From Zopfochytrium polystomum (taxonomy: Eukaryota; Chytridiomycota; Chytridiomycetes; Chytridiales; Chytridiaceae), in NCBI GenBank assembly GCA_025765615.1, contig JAIVFJ010000024.1:1-64000 (forward strand): 64,000 nucleotides of DNA. Direction: 5' to 3'. The notes below the pieces were generated by a model that was given only the letters and a program-made list of their open reading frames with translations, did no database searches and was not told the DNA's origin. This document shows, one piece after another, positions 55,741 through 64,000 of the stretch. Every line of letters begins with the position of its first letter. Position 1 is the first letter of the stretch. A program made the position numbers and the translations under genes.

Positions 55741-56871
55741 TCACGACTCGTACCACAGGAACTCGTGCAGCGCCGCTGCCGCCCTCCCGTCCTCGTTCTG
55801 CGCCAAATGGGTCATCAGCATCGCCGGCTGATGCTGCTGCTGAAGCTGCGTCCCGGCGTCGTACACGTCGCCTCCAAGTCGAAGCGGCGACGACGGGAAC
55901 CGCATGGAGGAGGCGGCCGACGGAGCCATCACGGCGTGCATCCCTGAAGGCGTGTTGCCCGATTGCGCCGACAGCGGATTCGTCCGAAGCGCGTCAACGC
56001 GAGCTGGCTGTGGCCGTGCCGCCGCAAGGTTGCCGCCGCCTGCCCCTCCGCCACCACTACCACCTGTCGCGCCCGGCATTCTCATCATCGAAATAGGGCC
56101 GCTGACGCCTCCCCCGGATGGCACAATCCCACGGACCCCGCTCGAAGGCTCGAATGACATCATCGAACTCGCCAAACCGACACCTCCCACACCCATACCT
56201 ATTCCAACTCCTGTCCCCATGCCAGCCCTTGAGCTAGCCCCCATACGCATGCCCGCGCCCGCGCCCATGCTCATACCCCCATTCATCCCCATGCCGGTCG
56301 GCATCGCCATACCCAAGTTCATGTTCAGCCCCATGCCCATGTCCATGCCCATGCCCATGCCCATTACCATGTCCACGCCGCCCAAGCCCACGCCGCCTCC
56401 ACCGCGTCCGTCAAGTCCGATGCCAGCGCTCGGAAAGCCGCCGATGCCCAGTCCCGGCATACTTCCGGCGACCGCCGGCGGCAGGGAGGACGCGGTCGGG
56501 GACCCGAGCGACCCCGCCGCGGCGGCCGCCGTCGCTACCGCCGACTGCATGACCGACGCCGACGCAGACGCCGACGATGGGCCCACGGCCGCCGCCGCCG
56601 ATGCGAGCGGGTCCGTGACGCCGCGCACAAAGTCGTCGATGTGGATAGATGGTGGACGGGACGTGTTCGCCTGGCGGTTTCCGTGCGAGGTGCGGAACTC
56701 GTTCCGCACGTACTGTCGGTAGATTCCCGTAGCAAGTGCCACGCCGCCGATGCCTCTGCCGTTTGGCGAGACGGCGGCCGGTGCTGGTGTGGCGGACGGC
56801 GCGGTGTCGCCAAGGACTGATCCGGGAGCGCCGCTCGAAATTGACCCTCGACGAGTGGCTGTGTTGGCCAT
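55741..56871 (-). CDS. Gly/Met-rich unrecognised protein (about 376 aa)
   Basis: Single ORF starting at ATG 56871 (MANTATRRGSISSG), ending ALHEFLWYES. A short ordered island near the N-terminus (GIYRQYVRNEF, then IHIDDFVRGVTDPLA) and the terminal HLAQNEDGRAAAALHEFLWY look conserved in style. Between them lie an Ala/Ser block and a long Gly/Met segment (about 56400-56220, e.g. MVMGMGMGMDMGMG) encoded by degenerate ATGGGC-like hexamers. No signal peptide or TM helix. No family recognised. The Met/Gly repeats resemble prion-like or phase-separating linkers (inference). The ordered ends argue for a real gene. Confidence 0.68.
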   Translation of the reverse strand: MANTATRRGSISSGAPGSVLGDTAPSATPAPAAVSPNGRGIGGVALATGIYRQYVRNEFRTSHGNRQANTSRPPSIHIDDFVRGVTDPLASAAAAVGPSSASASASVMQSAVATAAAAAGSLGSPTASSLPPAVAGSMPGLGIGGFPSAGIGLDGRGGGGVGLGGVDMVMGMGMGMDMGMGLNMNLGMAMPTGMGMNGGMSMGAGAGMRMGASSRAGMGTGVGIGMGVGGVGLASSMMSFEPSSGVRGIVPSGGGVSGPISMMRMPGATGGSGGGGAGGGNLAAARPQPARVDALRTNPLSAQSGNTPSGMHAVMAPSAASSMRFPSSPLRLGGDVYDAGTQLQQQHQPAMLMTHLAQNEDGRAAAALHEFLWYES

Positions 56872-57004
56872 TCGGGTATCTCCCGTCCAACCGCTGTGGA
56901 CGGGCACGGTCGCATTTCTCTCGGCTGATACGGGGGTTGAAACAACCGCTGTACCGCTATTTAAGGGGAGCTTGGAAGCAGGGAAATAAATCGACTGTAT
57001 TAGT

Positions 57005-60000
57005 CTAAAATCGCATCACAATAACGCGAACCTGGTTTTCAATGCTTTCCGATTCGAGCAGTGGCAGCAGCGCCATCATGGTTTCATCAATCCACGTGAA
57101 CTCCGTTTGGCCAAACAGTTCATCCTCGCGGAGCACCACGCGACTTGCCACGGACGCTAAACCTAAAGTGTAATGAGCGCGGATGAGATATCCTCTGTTC
57201 ATGGTGGAAGGGATCAACGGTCAAGAATCATCACCCTTTTTCGCGCGAGATAGCCGAGAACTGTCATCTGTGGGAGCGATCCCTTCGCTATTATCTTCTA
57301 CCATGGTATCTCCGGAGATTGACCCCTCAGGAAAGCCCGCAACATTGTCGTCGTCTGAAAGCGCGCTCAAAAGAATAGCACATAGGCTCGACGCTTCACT
57401 GGATCCCTCTGCAGCATAAAGCTGCCGCACAGCCGGTGCCAAGACGGAACATAACCCGTTGGTAGACTGCGAGGGATTGGCTCCAGTCGGAGACCTCCCA
57501 CAAAGCGTAGAAAAAAAAAGTGCAAAAACGATGCGAACACTCCAAAGCCGCTGCTCGCTGCTAACACCATCAGACTGCATAAACCGAGACGCCGCGGTCC
57601 AAAGATCTGTTGGCAACGACGAGAGACCTAAACCAAAAGTTTTGGTTTATCGATGTCAGTGTCAAAATAGGGCGGATTAAAAATTTCTGCAACGTTGCAA
57701 AGCCATACCAATACTGGGATCAATATCGGCTGTGCAGTAATTCCTTCGGCGTGAGAATGTTAGAATTCAACAACTCGCATTGAGCACAAAATCACGTTCG
57801 GAAGTCCACCCACCTGACCATCCAAAAGCAGTTTCCCAGCAACCCTTCCGCCTCCCGCCGCGGGCAATCGACGGCCGCCAGCAGCCTGAATATCAGGCTC
57901 ACTAGAGTCGGAACCAAGTCTGCGAATGCAGTGGCGCGTGAATCACACCAAAAGTCGACAGCAAGCTGAACCAATCGATCGAGTCTGTGCACCCGAAAAC
58001 CAGCGCCGATTGTGCCTTGATGGCCCCGTGGGCTCTCCTTCCCAGCGAGCCTGACGATATACCGCTCAGCACCTTCGATAGATGCCTTCAACATTTCCCG
58101 CATCACGGCGTCATATACCTCCACACAAGAATTGGACACGTCCTCCGACTGTAAGGGTCGAGTATTCACAGAGCAGATTGCCATGACCCGCTGAATGAGA
58201 ACTCTTACGTTGAAGTACAGGTCCGGGCGAGAAGTTGAAGCGATACTGCGAATGGCCCGTGAAAAGATTCGCTTGACAGCGGTGAGTGAACCCGCCCAGC
58301 ACGCGCGAATCACCGCTCGGTCGATATCTTCTTGTTCCTCGCGATCGTCCCACGACTCGGACAGCGGGGAATGGGCGTTTAGATCCAAACGCCACATATT
58401 GTCATCAACAGATATCGGTGTTAGCATGTGCTTGACAGGAGGCGATCCATTGGGTAAGACACGCAGGAGAAGCTGCACAAGCGGCAAAGCGTGCTGAGGG
58501 GCAGCTGTCGCTTGCTCCAAAAGATTTTTTAGAACGAGAGGAAGGGGCTGGTGGAATCTAGGGCACACGATGTAAAGGGGCGATGTCAATTCTGCTATCT
58601 GCTCATCGACGCGCTGGCGATTCTCTGTAGAATAAATCTTGCACGCTCCCGCCAAAAACGATACTGCTGGAGTCTCGCCTTTGCATATAACAAGGTCTGT
58701 GAAGCCCCAAAAGATGGAGTCGATCAAGTGTAGCGTGCGCCTCCAAGGAGCCTCAGACAGTTCGAATCCTCGGTTCTTGGGTCCCAGTCCTTGCAGCTTT
58801 TGTTCCATTGCACCGTAAAGTCTAACCAAGATCGGGCCAATGCGGAAAAGTGGAGCAGCCGGGCGGCAGTGCGTGCTGCATAATACCAACCCAGCCGACC
58901 GACCAGCTGCTTTCAGCTCCACTTTGTCAGCGGGGATGTGGAAAAGCTCTCGGTTGGGTTTCACTCCCACAACTGGAATTGATCGAGGAAATGCCTGCTG
59001 AACAAAAGTCCTCGGGAAGCAGCTGGTAAACGCCTCGCTCGAGCTGTTGTCGGTAGTGGTCTGTTCGGCAGCACATCTGCTCGGTGACGCACTGCTTGTT
59101 GCAAGCTCGACGAGCTCCCTGACGTCAAATGCTCCCTCCATGACCTTTCGCAAAAGCTCCAGAGCCGCCCACAGGCAATTCAGGACAAGTGTTTCGGTGG
59201 TAGTGGCAGCTGCATCACCGTCGCCATCACAGTCACCTCCTGCAAACTTCAAGCCCTGCTGCAACGACGGCAAAGACTCCAGCACGGCAGACAGCATTTC
59301 GATGATGTCAGTAAGCTGCCGGAAAAAAGTTACATCTCCAAAAACGACGCCGCGCTTCTCCACAAAGCGAGTCGATTCGGCAAATGCTATTAAGTCCATG
59401 ACGCCTGTAGCTTGACGGCCCAATCCAACAATCGAATCAAGTGGTAGCGATGCGTGGTGGAGGAGTATGGAAAGGTCCGTCTGTAGGGTGGACAACGCCA
59501 GCAAGGGGTCAGGGTGGGAGGCGACCTCCAACACCACTGGATCAACAAACCGAGAAAGTGTTCCCAATATACCGCATTCCAATCTACATCGTAGCGCACC
59601 GCAAATACCTTTGACGGCGAAAGTAGCTTTAGTCCATGGCGTCGGTGCCGCGTCTTCTCCGCTGCGTGGCTGATCTGACTGCAGCCGCCTGAGTATGGCG
59701 AAAAGAGATTTCTTTCTCCTGAGAAGGACCAAAAGGCAGTCGGCATTTGTAATGCAATACCGCAATATGGCAACAGCTGCATCCCTGTTCGCTCTTTTCA
59801 GAAACGACAGTCCATGGAAGGCGACTCGGTTGGATTTCCTCCATCTTGCCTTTGAGCTTTTCGGTCCGGCCCAGTGCAAAAGGTCCCGCATTGCCGTCGG
59901 CGAAGCTGCTAAAGCGTAGAGCAGCCATCGGCGGGCTATCCAGTTGCATTCCAATCCATCCTGTATGGAAAGCATAGCAGCGTGAACCTCAACGAGTGCG

Positions 60001-62693
60001 TCCGCGACCGCCCCTGTGTTCGCGCTCGGTTTGTTGGACGCTTCCGTCCAATGCGACAAGGCAGCCACCTGCATGCAGGCATCACGTAAAGACGTCACGA
60101 AGCGCATCGCGTCCTGAAAGACATTGCGTGTGTTTGTACGTGGCAAAACGAGTGTAACGGGAGTTCCGCTGCATGCCCATTTTCCTGCTGTTCGCGACAA
60201 CTCGAAATATGCATCCTCCATGCTCGAGCTTTGGATGGGTGCCCAGTTTGGCTGGGGATCCGCCTCAGTGTTCGATTCCGCAAACCCGTGATACGACGAG
60301 CCCGACGTCTCATAGATGTGCGCAACCATTCGTATAATACTGGAGTGATGGCTGCTGCTGGCATCAGTGGTTATCAGGCTCATTCCGTTCCACTTAGAGA
60401 GGACCGACTCTAAAAGCAGTTTAACGCTCGAAAAGAATTGGACAAGGTGCAAAAGTAGAGGCCTGTTTGCCCTCCGGCACCGATTAAATGTACATCCATT
60501 TTCATGCAAAATATTAGTTAATGAATATAGTTGAGTGAGTACAAAGTGTACATGACGAATTGACAGCCAGCATTGATCCTCGCAAACGGCTGCAGAGCAC
60601 ACGAGCGAGAGCGCATTCGCAATCTCTGCCGTTTTTTGAGAGACTACCGTCAGCCCAGCGCGAATCTGAGCCTGCTGATCGTCCTGATTCTTTTGGTCTT
60701 GCAAATACTGGTGAAGTAACAGCTTTTTGATAGGCTGAATATCAAGGGGGTCAGACTCCAAACACCCAGGATTTGGGACATCTGCTTTATCTGCCATTTC
60801 AAGGTTCCGGTCGTTTAATACCCGGTCATCGCAAATCGACTTGGATGAGTGAGCAAAGCTACCCAAGCTATCGCCCGAGCGCTTTCGCTTTCGGGGAATG
60901 CAGCCGAGCTCTGCGGTAGCGCCACCAGCGTGGTTTTGGGGCGCTGCCGATTTCGGGCAGGAGCCGTTTGGCGGTTCTAGCAGAGGAGCGATGCGCCGAA
61001 CAATTAGTGAAATATCGAAGCAAGGGCGGAAAAAGTCGAGCCGCCTCCTCAGTCTTGTGGACAAAATAGGCGGCTGCAACCGGTCCCAGGAAGGTCCTAT
61101 TGAGCTTTTTAAAGCAGAATGTACGTTCTTGCTTGAAGTTCCACTAATAAGGGGCGAAAGGCGTGAAAGTAGGGACGGATGATCCAATAAGTAGACGAGT
61201 ATTGTTGGTTGGGCGAAAACTCGAAACAACGCGTCGACCAGTAAATGTTGAAGGGTCCATGAGCTATTTAGTATTGAGATCGTTTTATCAATTAATGCGT
61301 CCAGACCGCTCGAATCCTATCGGAGAACAGTTTTTTGCAACGAGGAAACGTTAATACCGGTCTCTGCAAAGGGGAGCACAAGGAAAACTGCCACCCTCAC
61401 CAAAAACGCTTCTGCAGTGCAGAAGCACTCCAGTGCGAGAAATACTGTACAGTCTAGCGTTGCAGATGTGAGCTCCATGTGCTGGTGAGAAAAATGAGTT
61501 ATGAGAGGCATGTTCGCAAACTATCGTTTACCTCATCGAGGCGGGGCCACCGCAACAGTGCACACACAGAAGCCCCAAGCTGAATCAGACCGTCTCGTTT
61601 TTTAAGAAGTATATCGTTAATAAATCCAACCTTGAGAAAGGGTTCTGTAGCGCTGGCGCACTTACCAGAAACTGACCCATCGTGCTCCCGTCCGCACCTC
61701 GCCGCAGAGTCATGATCCACCACTCCATGACGGGCTTCACTTTGCTTCAAAAGCGCGCGCACAGTTTGCACAGACTGCAGCAACGAGGCCGCGACTCGTT
61801 CAACCACTTGGCCAACTGGAGTGCCAACGACCGAACCATCGTTTGAGAGGTTCGGACTCGGTTCGCGTGTGGCACCCGCGTCTCGCACACCGGACGCCAG
61901 AACCGCGACCTCGGAGCTGAACGAGCAGGCCAAGCAAGACAATGGAGAGTCGCCGAGAAAGCCACCGCACAATGCATCACCCTCCGCAGAAGCAGCAGCA
62001 GCAGGGACAGGTGATCCACCAACGGACGCGACGCTGGGTTGCGGCAACGTCAAATGTGCTGTCGGCTTTCAAAACGAAAGAGTCAGCGCTTCGATGGTAA
62101 GAAGCATCGACACCGCTGTGCGTTGAGGTGCAAACCTTTTTCGCATCAAAGCCACTGCCGTCCGATGCACCTCGGGAGCAAGGAACGTGGCGAGGAAGCG
62201 GCGAGCGGTGTGTGCAGCCCTCCGCATCTGTCGCCACGGGTATCAGGGGCGAGACCAGGAGGGCGCCGGCATCGCCCGGAGGAAGATCAAAAAGCAGCCG
62301 ACGAGACTGTGGATGAGAGCGTCGTTCGCATGAGGGGAAAGGAGCGGTGGGACAGTCGCGGTCGCGGCATGGAGAAGGCCCATTGTGGGGGCTGGTGTGG
62401 CACTGATCTCTGCGGGATGATGCTCTCATTCGCTTGTCACGGTCGTTGCAATTCTCAAGGCGGGCGACGGCAGAAGGTTCAGAGGCAACCGAACATGAGC
62501 GCTCTGATGATAACGCGACTGGAGACGGCCAACAAAGCGGGGAGTCACACGGTTTTGAGGATGAGGACGAAGAGGTTGAATAGGAGAGTGAAGGTGATGG
62601 CGAGGAGCAGGAGGAATGCGACGAGGGAAGAGGCTGCGCTCCGCAGCTCGGAGATTCAACGGCGGTGGTAGTGGTCGTATCACAAGCGTCCAT
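57005..62693 (-). CDS. Large unrecognised helical (HEAT-like?) protein
   Basis: Multi-exon gene of roughly 1,700 aa. The probable start ATG 62693 opens a Ser/Cys-rich disordered exon. Exons near 62050-61530 (VGQVVERVAASLLQSVQTVR, then FINDILLKKRDGLIQLGASV) and 61470-61330 (TLDCTVFLALECFCTAEAFL) follow. One very long exon covers about 61230-57815 (over 1,100 codons) with many amphipathic Leu/Ala helices, for example LLLHLVQFFSSVKLLLESVL and PLVQLLLRVLPNGSPPVKHM, plus an NLS-like PRKRKRSGD. C-terminal exons reach 57616-57240 and 57175-57005 (SIENQVRVIVMRF). The pattern suggests an alpha-solenoid scaffold, for example nuclear RNA-processing or transcription scaffolds. I could not match it to a named family, and exon joins in the first third are unresolved. 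Confidence 0.7.
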
Positions 62694-63080
62694 TATCGCA
62701 ATGTTACCCTCGCCGGCGCCGTCGACGGATTCAAGAAGACGAGGTAGAGCTTGTTTGCTTTTTTTTTTTTTGTGGCGGTTTTCGTCCTTTCTTTCGTCTC
62801 AAAATCAAGATCAAGATCTGTCTCCCCTATCAATTGCCTCCCAAGTCTTTGCTCACCGACGCCAAAAAGAAAAGCTCTATTCAATCACTGCTGGGGGGGT
62901 GGGAAGAGTGGAGGGTGGCAACCAAATACTGGACGAACCTTGAAGGCGACACTTCAAACGGAACAAAAAAAAAATAAGGAGGGCACACTGGTAGACGGGA
63001 GCAAAATTAGGAGCAAGAAGAATGGAGGATAGGGGGTTGGGGAACGGTCCCATAAAATTAGAAACAACTGGGCCTCTTAG
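62694..63080. other. Intergenic region between MMADHC homologue and the large gene
   Basis: About 390 nt. T run near 62759-62772, TCAAGATC repeats near 62802-62820 and an A run near 62966-62975. It must contain the promoter of the downstream minus-strand gene. No other feature recognised. Confidence 0.5.
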
Positions 63081-64000
63081 TTAAGAAAATTGATGTCGAG
63101 CGAAATCCAAGGCCTGCTGGAGCAGCTCAACAGGCGCCGTAGTGAAAAGTGTAGCCGGGTAGTTTCGAGATCCCCACTTCGGGTGGCTCAGAACGCGGCA
63201 GCATCCTACGTCCTGTGTTACGTACCGAAGCAGCCGGGACGAGCCGTCCACGTCAGGATACAAAGTTGTCCCACGAGGCGTGTAGACCTAAACCAAGCGT
63301 TCCACGAAATCGGGCGTAGGTTGCAATTAGCATGTGCAAGAGATCTCATGGTGTAGCGATGGGTAACAGCGGAACAACTGCCAATCAGACATGATCACTC
63401 ACTGGATAGCCCGAGGCCGGGTCGGTGAAGTCAGCCCAGTGGCCCGTCCGATGGATGAACTCGCAGACTTCGTGTGCCCACATGAAGAACTGGCGAACAT
63501 TTAGTCGTACATAGGTATTCTTTGTTAGCCCCTCCACAGCAATATACAAATATGATGAATATGCGACTCACGTATTCGAGCAGCAGGTTCCGCTCCCAAT
63601 TTGTGTCGGGGTTGACTGCCATTATGTCCGTCACCGTTCTCTGCATGGTGGGAACGATCAACGCATCCTTCAGCAAAGATCGCCCGAGCGCCGGTCCCCA
63701 AGATCTCGCGCGGCACACCTCATCGTAGTGGCTGAAGACAAGCGCAAGCTCACGGGAGAGATGCCGCCCGGCGGAGTGTGCGGAGGCCTCGAGCGTCGTT
63801 TTTGGGCAGCGGCATGCATCCTCGTACAGCTCCATGCGCATTCTGGGCTCGGGGGGCGGAATGGTGAAGAAGCTCGGGCGGACGGGCTTCTGAGGCGAGG
63901 CCGGTGCGGAAGACCCAGGTGTGGGCGGGTTGTCGAAACGTGTGCGCTTTGTCGGCGAGGAGGGAGGAGCGCTGTTGTCTCCGCTTGGGCCGAGGCTGGT
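63081..64000 (-). CDS. MMADHC/cblD-like cobalamin-trafficking protein, 5' end off the right edge
   Basis: Homologue of the methylmalonic aciduria and homocystinuria type D protein, which directs intracellular vitamin B12 to methionine synthase and methylmalonyl-CoA mutase. Exons in the window: 64000-63572 (open at the edge), 63489-63403 and 63287-63081. A Ser/Pro-rich stretch with TKRTRFD precedes PSFFTIPPPEPRMRMELYED. The C-terminal domain matches the family: TVTDIMAVNPDTNWERNLLL, EVCEFIHRTGHWADFTDPAS (family pattern WADFIDPSSG), LYPDVDG, and VTQDVGCCRVLSHPKWGSRN (family pattern DLGCCKVIRHSLWGT), then PATLFTTAPVELL. TAA at 63083-63081. Widespread in animals and early-diverging fungi but missing from most Dikarya (general knowledge), which supports a B12-using fungus. 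Confidence 0.87.

Noticed and set aside
1..64000. CRISPR arrays, integrases, transposases or phage-like modules
   Set aside because: None seen; the tandem repeats present are microsatellites and minisatellites, and the genes are eukaryotic with spliceosomal introns.

Overview
The window is nuclear DNA from a fungus, most likely an early-diverging, chytrid-like one. The genes are dense, GC-rich and on both strands, and most are cut by short GT-AG introns of about 45-110 nt. The gene set is fungal: Fip1, Csf1, a PHO80-like cyclin, fungalysin M36 and a fungal-type Tdp1. Several genes lost from common yeasts are also present (isovaleryl-CoA dehydrogenase, a cblD/MMADHC B12-trafficking protein, a BRCT-containing family X DNA polymerase). 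The assignment to a lineage is inference. No rRNA, tRNA, CRISPR or intact transposon was recognised.

Layout. 1-2.6 kb (-): family X DNA polymerase, cut by the left edge. 2.8-5.4 kb (-): FIP1 polyadenylation factor. 5.9-9.7 kb (+): a plant-type LRR / transmembrane / SAM protein with one repeat per exon. 10.4-12.1 kb (+): branched-chain aminotransferase. 13.1-14.3 kb (-): Nudix hydrolase. 15.3-18.4 kb (+): secreted fungalysin. 19.1-21.7 kb (+): TDP1. 22-24.5 kb (+) and 24.8-26.9 kb (+): two unrecognised proteins. 27.1-28.6 kb (-): methylthioribose-1-phosphate isomerase with a 10-nt microexon. 28.9-40.9 kb (+): giant CSF1-type lipid-transfer protein. 41.6-44.4 kb (-): ORC4. 45.4-48.0 kb (+): isovaleryl-CoA dehydrogenase. 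49.1-50.6 kb (+): PHO80-like cyclin. 51.8-52.2 kb (-): SnoaL/DUF4440-like protein. 54.1-55.3 kb (-): TPMT-family methyltransferase. 55.7-56.9 kb (-): Gly/Met-rich protein. 57-62.7 kb (-): large unrecognised helical protein. 63.1 kb to the right edge (-): MMADHC/cblD homologue, cut by the edge.

How the genes relate. There are no operons. Several loci touch amino-acid and one-carbon metabolism: the aminotransferase and isovaleryl-CoA dehydrogenase act on leucine, the isomerase on methionine salvage, and MMADHC on cobalamin for methionine synthase and methylmalonyl-CoA mutase. They are scattered, so a functional cluster is only a suggestion. Others are DNA maintenance (Pol X, TDP1, ORC4).

Two window-wide features matter for a reader. 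First, three otherwise intact genes (Pol X, IVD, CSF1) need a single-base frame correction, two of them in or beside homopolymers, which points to residual assembly indels. Second, long homopolymers sit in introns, and long CT or CA dinucleotide tracts sit on the sense strand just upstream of several start codons. Exon boundaries given are read by eye and may be off by one or two bases.
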